Shown piece by piece: positions 1-6,858 of a stretch of 13,221 nt of DNA. The stretch's first letter is position 1. Every line of letters begins with the position of its first letter. The stretch is from DAIRET01 sp036795455 (GTDB lineage: Bacteria > Bacteroidota > Ignavibacteria > Ignavibacteriales > Ignavibacteriaceae), in contig DAIRET010000075.1 in NCBI GenBank assembly GCA_036795455.1, positions 1 through 13,221 of the forward strand. Direction: 5' to 3'. Made by a program: the position numbers and the translations under genes. The notes below the pieces were generated by a model that was given only the letters and a program-made list of their open reading frames with translations, did not search any database and was not told the DNA's origin.

Positions 1-407
1 CTTTCAAATATGCAAGAAATAAAGTTACTGCTAAGAGTTTTAGAATTCTGTCCGGCAATATAATGTTTGAATGCAAGTGATGATGGGTTGAATAGATTTA
101 AACCACCACCATTCGTTCCTACCCATAAGCGGTGTTTTGAATCTTTATAAATAGTCGAGACACTGTTACCAGATAGTGAAGAAGAATCAAAAGGGTCGTG
201 CCTATAACAAATGAAGCGTTTCCCGTCAAAGCGATTAAGTCCGTCTTTTGTCCCTACCCAGATAAATCCTTTTGAATCCTGGCAAATACTGAAGATATAA
301 TTTTGTGAAAGTCCCTGGTCAATTGTTAAATACTCCATTGTTTGCTGAGCAATGGAGAGGAAAGAATATAGAAACAAAACAGTGAGAGTTAAACTCGAAA
401 ATCGCAT
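1..407 (-). CDS. Two-component regulator propeller sensor, N-terminal part (truncated by window edge)
   Basis: An open frame starts with ATG at 407 on the minus strand and runs off the left edge, so 135 codons are visible. Residues 1-20 form a signal peptide (hydrophobic TLTVLFLYSFLSIA, probable cleavage before QQ). Two Reg_prop-type blades follow: one around residues 36-65 (ICQDSKGFIWVGTKDGLNRF) and one around 84-116 (YKDSKHRLWVGTNGGGLNLF). The WVGT.GGLN pattern is the hallmark of periplasmic beta-propeller sensor domains, usually the N-terminal part of hybrid histidine kinases, AraC/LuxR-type regulators or GGDEF proteins. The output domain lies outside the window, so the type of regulator is unknown. 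The start fits the signal peptide well. The gene lies downstream of the carboxypeptidase gene on the same strand, but a 151-nt gap with inverted repeats suggests its own promoter. The domain assignment is strong; the ligand is unknown. Confidence 0.88.
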   Translation of the reverse strand, partial: MRFSSLTLTVLFLYSFLSIAQQTMEYLTIDQGLSQNYIFSICQDSKGFIWVGTKDGLNRFDGKRFICYRHDPFDSSSLSGNSVSTIYKDSKHRLWVGTNGGGLNLFNPSSLAFKHYIAGQNSKTLSSNFISCIFE

Positions 408-433
408 TTATAGTTTCGTTATATTAATAAATC

Positions 434-472
434 AAGGATGTATCTACGGAAAAGTAAACACATCCTTTTTTT
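434..472. repeat. Inverted repeat with T-run upstream of the propeller sensor gene
   Basis: Arms aaggatgt (434-441) and acatcctt (460-467) form an 8-bp stem around an 18-nt loop, and a run of seven T (466-472) follows on the plus strand. As an intrinsic terminator it would act on plus-strand transcription, but no plus-strand gene precedes it. On the minus strand it lies 27-60 nt upstream of the sensor gene start. It could therefore be an operator-like site or a 5' leader hairpin of that gene. The role is undetermined. Confidence 0.35.
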
Positions 473-506
473 GATAGATTAATATAAAACTAACTTACGA
501 AACGGC

Positions 507-533
507 AAACAGTATTTTTACCGGATACTGTTT
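507..533 (-). terminator. Hairpin downstream of the carboxypeptidase gene, possible weak terminator
   Basis: Arms aaacagtat (507-515) and atactgttt (525-533) form a perfect 9-bp stem with a 9-nt loop, about 25 nt beyond the carboxypeptidase stop on the minus strand. The sequence after it in that direction is not a proper T-tract, so termination is uncertain. The position between two co-directional genes still suits an end-of-transcript hairpin. Confidence 0.35.
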
Positions 534-558
534 TGATGTAAATGCTTTTCTGCTTCTA

Positions 559-2574
559 TTACTTCATAAGCAAAAGTTTTTTAACGGAAGTGAATCCGTC
601 TGTTTGTAGTTTGTAGAAATAAGCACCGCTTGATAACCCGTATTTATTAGCATCAAACTTCACTTCATAAAAACCGGGGGCTATATTTTCATTTACAAGT
701 GTTGCAACTTCATTACCGAGTATATCAAATATAACTAATTTTGTGTTTGACGTTTCACTGTTCACGTTTGCCGGGATTGAATATTTTATCGTAGTAACCG
801 GGTTAAATGGATTCGGGTAGTTTTGGTATAAACCGTATTCTGTAGGTAGAGACGTTACATGTAACGTCTCTACAATGATTTCATCACTGTAGGAGTAACT
901 GCCGTCAAAATCAATTTGTTTCAAACGATAGCTATATTTACCGGATTTAACACTTCGATCTACATAAGAATAAATGCTGGTTTCGGTTGTTGTTCCGTTT
1001 CCTTCAACAAATCCGATTTTCTCCCACTTCCCGGTTCTTGCTTCTTGCTTCTCGCTTTTTTCCACTTCAAAACCCATGTTGTTGGTCTCTGTGGCAGTAA
1101 TCCAGTTGAGAGTAACTTGGTTGTCGTTGCTTTCAGCCGTAAAGCCTATTAACTCAACCGGAATCGGGTTGTCATGCTGAAGCTGGACATTTACAACTGT
1201 CGCAGTTCTATTTGCAACAACAACGTTGCTGATTGTTTGCGTTTGATGTGAATCTGCTGAAACAAAAACAGTATATGTACCGGGATAAATCATCCTATGG
1301 TAGTTACCGACAAGCGAATCGGAATAGATTTCGGAGTTATCAAAATCATGTCCGTGAATAGCTATCTTTGCTTTCACAGCCCCGCCGTTTGAAGAAGTAA
1401 TAACACCACGGATTCCGTACAAACACTCTTCCATATAGTTTAATAAAGAGCGTTTGTTGTATTCCCAATGTGCGGGCAATGAAGACCCTGCAAGAAGTTT
1501 TGTGTCCGATATTTCAATTGTAACTTCTCTTCCTCCGTTAAAGTAAGTAAAATAATCCTGGCGTCCGCCGGTAATTCTGTACCATGAATAACCGTTTGTT
1601 ATTCCGTTATCAAATCCATTCATATAACTGGACGGACAATATAAATGTGTTGTATCGGCGTATCTTCTTGAAAGTTGAATAAACCATGCATTATCTGCAT
1701 GAGTACGCGACCATGTATCCCATGGATAGTTTAATACTTCTTCTCCACCATGAAAATTTGCAGACAATACAAAATTCTTTGTCTGCGCCAAATTCATCAT
1801 CGTTATTGTTTCAGGCTGCCAGGCGTTTCCGTCCGGGTGCTGACCGGCTGCGGGGTCAGGGAAGTTCCTGTTAATATCTATATTGTTGGCATTGTAGCGT
1901 GTTGCACCGTTTACAGTAGTGTTACCGCTTCTGTATGTGCCATCGGGATTTCCGAGTGGATTAATCCAAATTTCTATATTATCAACAAGATTTTTTATCC
2001 TTGCATTGCTATTATAAGTTGATAAAAGCGAATCAATCAAACGGAGCGTTAAAATGTATCCGGTAGTTTCGTCTCCGTGCATTGAAGAAGAGTACATGAA
2101 TTCCGGTTCATCTTCATCAATGTCAACATTGTCCGAAATTTTTGCAAACAAAATTTTCCTTCCCTGAACAGTTGTCCCGGCATCTATTATTCTGCATAAA
2201 TCCGGGTACTGGGTTTGAAACTGGTACATCATCTGTACGTAAGCATCGTAAGTTGGATATGAATCCCATGCTTTTATTTCCTCAATAGAAGAACTCATTC
2301 GCACGTCTTCTACATTGCCGGGATGCTTTAAGACCTCATAAGAAATCCCGAACTTCAAAAACGAGCCAAATTCTTTTTCGTTTGCGTAAGCGAAAACAGT
2401 ATCATTCTTAAAGTTATCGATTGAGATTATATTCGTTAATGCGTGTAAAACACTTTTATCATCGGATTTGAATTTAAAGTAGACTTCACCTTTTTCTTCA
2501 AAATATCCGGGTTTTATTGTTTGAGAAATTAGAATAGAGTTTACTAATAGAAGTAAAAGAAGAACGTTTTTCAT
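559..2574 (-). CDS. Secreted M14 zinc carboxypeptidase with T9SS C-terminal sorting domain
   Basis: A 671-aa exported metallopeptidase predicted to remove C-terminal residues from peptides outside the cell. Residues 1-18 are a signal peptide (MKNVLLLLLLVNSILISQ). Residues about 20-95 look like a propeptide or lead-in region. The M14 catalytic domain spans roughly 105-385. Zinc ligands are H166 and E169 (MHGDE) and H275 (ANFHGGEE). NPDG lies at 209-212, the substrate-binding Asn-Arg pair is N235-R236 (DINRNFPD), and the general base is E354 (VTIEISDTK), so the active site appears intact. A transthyretin-like carboxypeptidase regulatory domain follows (about 388-466), then a fibronectin-like module (about 471-570). 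The C-terminal sorting domain starts with YQNYPNPFNP (583-592) and ends in KKLLLMK. This directs export by the type IX secretion system and cell-surface attachment or release. A weak SD-like AGGA lies about 8 nt before the ATG. The linker at 568-577 is encoded by a perfect palindrome (846-873), and residues about 508-514 by a short heptamer repeat. The exact substrate specificity cannot be read from the sequence. Confidence 0.93.
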   Translation of the reverse strand: MKNVLLLLLLVNSILISQTIKPGYFEEKGEVYFKFKSDDKSVLHALTNIISIDNFKNDTVFAYANEKEFGSFLKFGISYEVLKHPGNVEDVRMSSSIEEIKAWDSYPTYDAYVQMMYQFQTQYPDLCRIIDAGTTVQGRKILFAKISDNVDIDEDEPEFMYSSSMHGDETTGYILTLRLIDSLLSTYNSNARIKNLVDNIEIWINPLGNPDGTYRSGNTTVNGATRYNANNIDINRNFPDPAAGQHPDGNAWQPETITMMNLAQTKNFVLSANFHGGEEVLNYPWDTWSRTHADNAWFIQLSRRYADTTHLYCPSSYMNGFDNGITNGYSWYRITGGRQDYFTYFNGGREVTIEISDTKLLAGSSLPAHWEYNKRSLLNYMEECLYGIRGVITSSNGGAVKAKIAIHGHDFDNSEIYSDSLVGNYHRMIYPGTYTVFVSADSHQTQTISNVVVANRTATVVNVQLQHDNPIPVELIGFTAESNDNQVTLNWITATETNNMGFEVEKSEKQEARTGKWEKIGFVEGNGTTTETSIYSYVDRSVKSGKYSYRLKQIDFDGSYSYSDEIIVETLHVTSLPTEYGLYQNYPNPFNPVTTIKYSIPANVNSETSNTKLVIFDILGNEVATLVNENIAPGFYEVKFDANKYGLSSGAYFYKLQTDGFTSVKKLLLMK
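846..873. repeat. Perfect 28-bp palindrome inside a coding sequence
   Basis: The left arm gtagagacgttaca (846-859) is followed directly by its exact reverse complement (860-873), with no spacer. It lies inside the carboxypeptidase gene and reads in frame as VETLHVTSL (residues 568-576), in the linker between the fibronectin-like module and the T9SS sorting domain. A palindrome this long and perfect is very unlikely by chance in one 13-kb window. Its outer arms (gtagagacg...cgtctctac) resemble a class of small dispersed palindromes that I recall from cyanobacterial and Bacteroidota-group genomes. That link rests on memory, not on a search. Confidence 0.85.
1034..1054. repeat. Short imperfect 7-nt tandem repeat in the carboxypeptidase gene
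   Basis: Three adjoining heptamers, gttcttg, cttcttg and cttctcg, lie inside the fibronectin-like module of the carboxypeptidase gene. On the coding strand they read through SEKQEARTG (around residues 507-515). Three copies of 7 nt equal 21 nt, so such an expansion keeps the frame. It sits between the conserved GFEVEK strand and WEKIGFVEG, where a loop is expected to tolerate insertions. Confidence 0.45.
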
Positions 2575-2673
2575 CTGAGGTGTCCTAAGTTATAAATATT
2601 GATTAAATGGTAAATTATTATTCGCAAAATTACAACATTTCCTCAAAAACTTAGCTTGGGTAGAGAAATAAAT

Positions 2674-2703
2674 CCGGTTAGCTCTAAAGTAAGTTTAACC
2701 TGG
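2674..2703 (-). terminator. Possible weak hairpin terminator after the gmhA-like gene
   Basis: Immediately after the stop of the isomerase gene, ccggtta (2674-2680) can pair with taacctgg (2696-2703), with one bulged base and a 15-nt loop. In the minus direction it is followed by a modest T-rich tail (ATTTATTTC). The short stem and poor tail make termination uncertain. Confidence 0.3.
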
Positions 2704-3291
2704 TTATTTTGAGGAGTAAAGTGTTTCTTCGACAGCTTCGCATAGGATATGCGCAACGGTTATATGTCCCTCCTGGATTCTTTGAACATTCCCGGAAGGA
2801 ATTACAACCGGGACATCGACAATATTTTTCAACTTGCCGCCGCTGCCGCCGAGTAGTCCAATCACTATCATTTTTTTTGAATGAGCTTTTTCTGCGGCTT
2901 TAATTATGTTGGGTGAGTTTCCGCTTGTAGAGATAGCAATAAGTACATCCCCTTCATTTCCAAGTCCTTCAACGTTACGGGCGAATACATTTTCAAAGCC
3001 GATGTCGTTGCCTCCAGCAGTTAAATTGGAAGTATCGGTAGTTAATGCAATTGCAGGAAGAGCCGGTCGTTCGATGTGATGGCTTAAACGGATCATAAAT
3101 TCGGCAGCGATATGCTGGCAGTCGGCAGCGCTTCCGCCGTTACCGCAAAGCAATAATTTTTTCCCTTTTTTGAAAGCCGCAACAACTGTTTCCACTGCTT
3201 TTTGAATGTCATCAAGGCAGTGTTCTTTCATCTTTAATTTTGTCTCGGAACTATCGATTAACGAATCAACGGCAAATTTTTTTATGTCCAC
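2704..3291 (-). CDS. gmhA: Phosphoheptose isomerase-like SIS-domain protein (sedoheptulose-7-phosphate isomerase)
   Basis: A 195-aa single SIS-domain protein, the usual GmhA length. GmhA converts sedoheptulose 7-phosphate to D-glycero-D-manno-heptose 7-phosphate in the cytoplasm, the first step towards ADP- or GDP-heptose for lipopolysaccharide or surface glycans. Visible motifs are LLLCGNGGSAADCQHIAAEF (46-65), LTTDTSNLTAGGND (83-96), STSGNSPNI (121-129) and RIQEGHITVAH (171-181). The zinc-site residues expected from E. coli GmhA (H61, E65, Q172, H180) align with H60, E64, Q173 and H181, so the active site looks complete. The start is GTG at 3291, with a GAGG Shine-Dalgarno motif about 6 nt upstream. 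The next in-frame ATG is codon 21, which would cut the first helix. It lies 14 nt after the GGGPS-like gene, so the two are very probably co-transcribed. Other heptose-pathway genes are absent from the window, so a different sugar-phosphate isomerase role remains possible. Confidence 0.88.
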   Translation of the reverse strand: MDIKKFAVDSLIDSSETKLKMKEHCLDDIQKAVETVVAAFKKGKKLLLCGNGGSAADCQHIAAEFMIRLSHHIERPALPAIALTTDTSNLTAGGNDIGFENVFARNVEGLGNEGDVLIAISTSGNSPNIIKAAEKAHSKKMIVIGLLGGSGGKLKNIVDVPVVIPSGNVQRIQEGHITVAHILCEAVEETLYSSK

Positions 3292-3305
3292 TTAAACCTC
3301 AATCC

Positions 3306-4109
3306 TTACACATTTTTTGATAACTTGTAATGAACGGCATCCGAGAAAGATTTAACTTTGTCCCAATTTTTCTCGTCTTCAAAAAAGTTGCCGGTTACAA
3401 TAATTTTTGCGCCCGATTTAACCATTCTTCCAGCCGTTTCGGGTGTTCTGATTCCTCCGCCAACAACAACGGGTATATTACAGAATGAAGCAACCTTTTC
3501 AACCATTTCAAACGGAACATGCTTTTCTGCACCGGAACCCGCTTCAAGATAAAGGAGTTTCATTCCCATATATTGCGCTGCCAAACCGGTTGCAGCTGCT
3601 ATTTCAGGTTTATTGCGGGGAATAGGTAAACTTCCGCTTATGTACTCAGCCGTGGTTTTCGAGCCGGATTCAATTATCATATAACCTGTAGAAATCGGTT
3701 CAATTCCAGCTTGCTTAATTAAAGGAGCGGCTAAAACATGCTTCCCAATAAGGTGTTCTGCATTCCTTCCGCTGATAATTGAAAGATATAAAATTGCATC
3801 GGCATTAGGAGAAACCTGGTTTACTCCGCCCGGAAAAATTATAACCGGTAACCGGGTCATGCTTTTCAAGTTTTTAAGGTATTCGCTAAAATCCGGTGAG
3901 AATAATAAGCTCCCTCCGACAAGGAAAGCATCTACCCCGGCATTTTCGCATAAAGCTAAAAACTCACCTGTTTTTTTGCCCCGGAGTTTATCCGGGTCCA
4001 ATAAAACAAAATAAGCTGCGCCTTTCTCTTCGGCTGTATTTAAAATATATTGATAAACATTCATAACAATTGTGAATTTGAATGAAAATATATTTATTTT
4101 ACCTTTCAT
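3306..4109 (-). CDS. Geranylgeranylglyceryl phosphate synthase / PcrB-like prenyltransferase
   Basis: A TIM-barrel prenyltransferase of the GGGPS/PcrB family, which forms an ether bond between sn-glycerol 1-phosphate and a polyprenyl diphosphate. This is the archaeal-type ether lipid step and is also found in some bacteria. Motifs are FVLLDPDK (34-41), FPGG near 91-94, LYLSIISGRNAEHLIGKH (107-124), STGYMIIESG (140-149), YLEAGSGAEK (187-196), VVVGGGIRTPE (214-224) and AKIIVTGNFFE (234-244). Together these make the glycerol-phosphate and prenyl pockets look intact. The coordinates give the full open frame (267 aa). The first 15 residues (MKGKINIFSFKFTIV) do not resemble the family, whose usual length near 250 aa fits a start at codon 16 (ATG at 4064, MNVYQYIL). 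Neither start has a convincing SD. It is the first gene of a minus-strand pair with the gmhA-like isomerase. Whether the physiological donor is geranylgeranyl or heptaprenyl diphosphate cannot be told from sequence. Confidence 0.87.
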   Translation of the reverse strand: MKGKINIFSFKFTIVMNVYQYILNTAEEKGAAYFVLLDPDKLRGKKTGEFLALCENAGVDAFLVGGSLLFSPDFSEYLKNLKSMTRLPVIIFPGGVNQVSPNADAILYLSIISGRNAEHLIGKHVLAAPLIKQAGIEPISTGYMIIESGSKTTAEYISGSLPIPRNKPEIAAATGLAAQYMGMKLLYLEAGSGAEKHVPFEMVEKVASFCNIPVVVGGGIRTPETAGRMVKSGAKIIVTGNFFEDEKNWDKVKSFSDAVHYKLSKNV

Positions 4110-4142
4110 AAAAAAGTATTTTTATACGGATCAACGGTAAAA

Positions 4143-4328
4143 GTGAGAATGAAAAAAGCAAAATCACAAAAAACGATTGAATTTCCGTTTTTCTGCGATT
4201 ATTCTTGCAAGTATGCTTCTTTCAGTAAAAAAGAGATAGTAGGCGACTGCAGGAAAGAGGTAGCCGTTTGGTGTAAACATTTCAAAAAATTCAATAATAA
4301 AAATACCGGCTGCATCGGTAGAAAATAG
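4143..4328 (+). CDS. Small cysteine-rich hypothetical protein
   Basis: A 61-codon frame, starting at GTG 4143 or at ATG 4149 two codons later. I cannot name a family. The product is basic, with five cysteines: C18 and C22 (CDYSC), C36 (GDCRKEVAVWC), C44, and C57 near the end (NNKNTGCIGRK). The composition has compact, coding-like features: a CxxxC pair, aromatic residues around the cysteines and a Lys/Asn-rich tail. Codon use matches neighbouring genes (AAA, GAA, TTC). No signal peptide or membrane segment is visible, so a cytoplasmic metal-binding or redox protein is conceivable but unproven. Upstream purines (AAAAGTGAGA) give only a weak SD. It diverges from the GGGPS gene and precedes the DUF1015 gene by 87 nt on the same strand. 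That gap carries only weak inverted repeats: attcc/ggaat at 4338-4356 and tgcct/aggca at 4359-4385. A chance ORF is the alternative, but I favour a real gene. Confidence 0.55.
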   Translation: MRMKKAKSQKTIEFPFFCDYSCKYASFSKKEIVGDCRKEVAVWCKHFKKFNNKNTGCIGRK

Positions 4329-4415
4329 TTGAAGTTCATTCCGAACTCATTGGAATCTTGCCTTAATTTTACCATTTTTGAGGCACTGAATTTAAAATAA
4401 TTTAAGGAGTTTATT

Positions 4416-5663
4416 ATGGCAGTTGTTCGTCCCTTTAAAGCATTGCGACCTGTAAAAGAAAAATCGCAACTTGTTGCAAGTGTTCCGTACGATGTTGTGA
4501 ATACAGAAGAAGCAAAAGAGTACGCAAAAGATAACACGTTAAGCTTTTTACGAATCACAAGATCGGAAATAGAACTATCCGAAAATATTGACCACTATTC
4601 TAAAGAAGTTTATGAAAAAGCAAAAGAGAATCTTTTAAGGATTAAAACAGAGGCTCCGTTAATTACGGAAGCGGAAGACTCATTCTATTTATACCGTTTA
4701 ATAATGGATGGAAGAGCACAGGTAGGTTTAGCCGCTACTTTCTCGGTTGATGATTACGACAACGACGTAATTCTTAAACATGAAAAAACCCGTAAGGAAA
4801 AAGAAGACGACAGAACCAACCACATTATAACCACTAAAGCACAAACAGGCGTTGTGTTCTTAACATATAAAGATGTAAAAAGTGTTGACGAAATTATTGA
4901 TGAAGTAATTAAATCAACAGAACCGGTATACGATTTTGTTGCCCCGGATGGGATAGCGCATACTGTTTGGGTAATCCCGGTAAAATATAATGATGTTTTG
5001 ATTAAAGAATTCGCATCGGTGAAAAACCTTTACATTGCAGACGGGCATCACCGGGCAAAAAGTGCTTCAAGAGCAAGGGAAGAAATGAAGAAGAATAACC
5101 CGGCTCATAACGGAAACGAAGAATACAATTACTTTATTGCCGTTTTGTTTCCGGCAGGACAGTTAAGAATTCTACCCTATAACCGTGTTATAAAAGATTT
5201 AAATGGAAAATCCAAAGAACAGTTTTTGGATGAAGTATCGGAAAAATTCTATGTTGAAAAAATTTCGATGAAACAGCCGATGGAGAAGAACTCGTTCTGT
5301 ATGTATCTTGATAACGAATGGTATCATTTAAAAGTAAGGGACTCCGTTCTTGCAAGCAATAGTTTATCCGGATCGGTTTCAGAAACACTTGATGTAAGCA
5401 TTTTACAGAATTTTCTATTGAACCCGGTATTGGGAATTGATGACCCCCGCACAAATAAAAGAATCGATTTTGTGGGAGGAATCCGCGGTACCGCTGAACT
5501 TGAGAAATTAGTTGACAGCGGAAAGTTTGCAGTTGCATTTTCAATGTTCCCGGTTACAGTTGATGACTTAATGAGAATCTCCGACGCAGGTGAAATTATG
5601 CCGCCGAAGTCTACATGGTTCGAACCGAAACTGAGGGACGGACTGTTAGTTCATTTAATTTGA
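4416..5663 (+). CDS. DUF1015 family protein (candidate serine/phosphoserine-linked enzyme)
   Basis: A 415-aa protein spanning the whole DUF1015 family, usually annotated as uncharacterised. Family signatures seen are an N-terminal VVRPFKALRP..ASVPYDVVN (3-29), LKHEKT (120-125), LYIADGHHRAKSASR (205-219), DDPRTNKRIDFVGG (342-355) and a terminal MPPKSTWFEPKLRDGL (395-410). No signal peptide or membrane segment is present, so it is cytoplasmic. The DGHHR motif at 209-213 resembles the active-site motif of ParB/sulfiredoxin-fold proteins, which include the serine kinases SerK and SbnI. The serC gene follows after 40 nt. A role in serine or phosphoserine metabolism is therefore a reasonable inference, not an established function. 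A strong SD (aaggag, 4404-4409) lies 6 nt before the ATG and fixes the start. The family call is firm; the reaction is unknown. Confidence 0.9.
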   Translation: MAVVRPFKALRPVKEKSQLVASVPYDVVNTEEAKEYAKDNTLSFLRITRSEIELSENIDHYSKEVYEKAKENLLRIKTEAPLITEAEDSFYLYRLIMDGRAQVGLAATFSVDDYDNDVILKHEKTRKEKEDDRTNHIITTKAQTGVVFLTYKDVKSVDEIIDEVIKSTEPVYDFVAPDGIAHTVWVIPVKYNDVLIKEFASVKNLYIADGHHRAKSASRAREEMKKNNPAHNGNEEYNYFIAVLFPAGQLRILPYNRVIKDLNGKSKEQFLDEVSEKFYVEKISMKQPMEKNSFCMYLDNEWYHLKVRDSVLASNSLSGSVSETLDVSILQNFLLNPVLGIDDPRTNKRIDFVGGIRGTAELEKLVDSGKFAVAFSMFPVTVDDLMRISDAGEIMPPKSTWFEPKLRDGLLVHLI

Positions 5664-5703
5664 TTTTTACTTAACATATACTTTAACAATTTAGGATATC
5701 TCT

Positions 5704-6792
5704 ATGGAAAATCGCGTGTTTAATTTTAATGCCGGACCGGCAATTCTTCCTGAAGAAGTATTAAAAGAAGCTCAGGAACAGTTATTCATTCTTCCCGGAA
5801 CGGGAATGTCAATCCTCGAAATGAGCCACCGCTCTAAAAAATTCGATGAGATTCATGCAAGTGCTAAAAGCGGGATTAAATCTTTACTTGACTTAAACGA
5901 TGATTATGAAGTACTCTTTTTGCAGGGAGGAGCAAGCCTGCAATTTTCGATGATACCGCTTAACCTTATGCCGCCTATAAATAAAGCCGACTACATCCTT
6001 CACGGAAGCTGGGGAAAGAAAGCTATTAAAGAAGCTAAAAAAGTCGGAACAGTTAATGTTGCCGGTACTACTGAATCTGAAAAGTTTAAACGTACTCCTA
6101 AACAAGAAGAATTAAAACTTGACCCCGAAGCAGCTTATGTTCACTTTACTTCAAACGAAACAATTGAAGGCGTTCAATGGCAGAAAGAACCTGAAGTAGG
6201 AAATGTACCGCTTGTTTGCGATGCCTCTTCAGACATTCTGTACAAGAAAGTTGATGTGAATAAATATGCTTTAATTTATGCAGGTGCGCAAAAAAATATC
6301 GGACCTTCCGGGGTTGTACTTGTGATAATAAGAAAAGACCTTGCTGCAAGAAGCCAGGACACACTTCATACGATGTTGAGTTATAAAACTCATATCGATA
6401 ACAATTCGTTGTACAATACCCCCAATACATTCGGGATTTATATAATTGACCTTGTAGCAAAACACCTTGCTAAAAAAGGCGGACTTGAAGCAATGTACAA
6501 GACAAATGTTGAAAAAGCGGGTTTACTATATAAAACTATCGACGAGAGCGGCGGTTATTATGTAGGACATGCAGAAAAAGAATACCGTTCATTAATGAAT
6601 GTAACCTGGAGAATGCCGAGTGAAGAACTCGAAGCGAAGTTTGTTGGCGAAGCTACAAAAGCAGGTTTCGTAGGATTAAAAGGGCATCGTTCTGTTGGCG
6701 GGTTAAGAGCATCTATTTACAATGCTTTCCCGGTTAAGGGGGTTGAAGAGCTCGTTAAATTCATGAGCGACTTTAAAGCTAAAAACGGTTAA
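5704..6792 (+). CDS. serC: Phosphoserine aminotransferase
   Basis: A 362-aa class V PLP-dependent aminotransferase, the same length as E. coli SerC. It transaminates 3-phosphohydroxypyruvate with glutamate to O-phosphoserine in serine biosynthesis, and can act on the 4-phosphoerythronate-derived keto acid in PLP synthesis where that route exists. Motifs are FNFNAGPAILPEEVL (6-20), MSHRSKKFDEIH (40-51), LFLQGGASLQFSMIPLNL (71-88), HFTSNETIEGVQW (147-159), and the PLP-binding lysine K197 in AGAQKNIGPSG (193-203), equivalent to K198 of the E. coli enzyme. The C-terminus carries GHRSVGGLRASIYNAFP. The ATG at 5704 has AGGA about 8 nt upstream. It lies 40 nt behind the DUF1015 gene, and a strong terminator starts 8 nt after its stop, so it is the last gene of that operon. 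serA and serB are not in the window. Confidence 0.97.
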   Translation: MENRVFNFNAGPAILPEEVLKEAQEQLFILPGTGMSILEMSHRSKKFDEIHASAKSGIKSLLDLNDDYEVLFLQGGASLQFSMIPLNLMPPINKADYILHGSWGKKAIKEAKKVGTVNVAGTTESEKFKRTPKQEELKLDPEAAYVHFTSNETIEGVQWQKEPEVGNVPLVCDASSDILYKKVDVNKYALIYAGAQKNIGPSGVVLVIIRKDLAARSQDTLHTMLSYKTHIDNNSLYNTPNTFGIYIIDLVAKHLAKKGGLEAMYKTNVEKAGLLYKTIDESGGYYVGHAEKEYRSLMNVTWRMPSEELEAKFVGEATKAGFVGLKGHRSVGGLRASIYNAFPVKGVEELVKFMSDFKAKNG

Positions 6793-6800
6793 TATCTATT

Positions 6801-6844
6801 TGCGGTACAGTCCCTTTATTACGGGATTGTGCCGCACTTTTTTT
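6801..6844 (+). terminator. Rho-independent terminator after serC
   Basis: Arms at 6801-6814 (tgcggtacagtccc) and 6823-6836 (gggattgtgccgca) pair over 14 bp with two G-T wobbles and an 8-nt loop, followed by seven T (6838-6844). It begins 8 nt after the serC stop and ends just before the SD of the lipoprotein gene. Confidence 0.9.
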
Positions 6845-6858
6845 GTCGGAAGGATAAA

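Noticed and set aside
916..1180. Overlapping plus-strand frames in the carboxypeptidase gene
   Set aside because: They are antisense to the fibronectin-like module, have no SD, and their low-complexity composition mirrors the coding strand.
4199..4558. 119-aa minus-strand frame
   Set aside because: It overlaps the start of the strong DUF1015 gene and the small Cys-rich ORF on the other strand, has no SD or recognisable motif, and reads as a shadow.
6829..6858. GTG start for the lipoprotein at 6829
   Set aside because: It lies within the terminator stem and would put extra residues before the signal peptide. ATG 6859 has a strong SD and starts the lipoprotein signal exactly.
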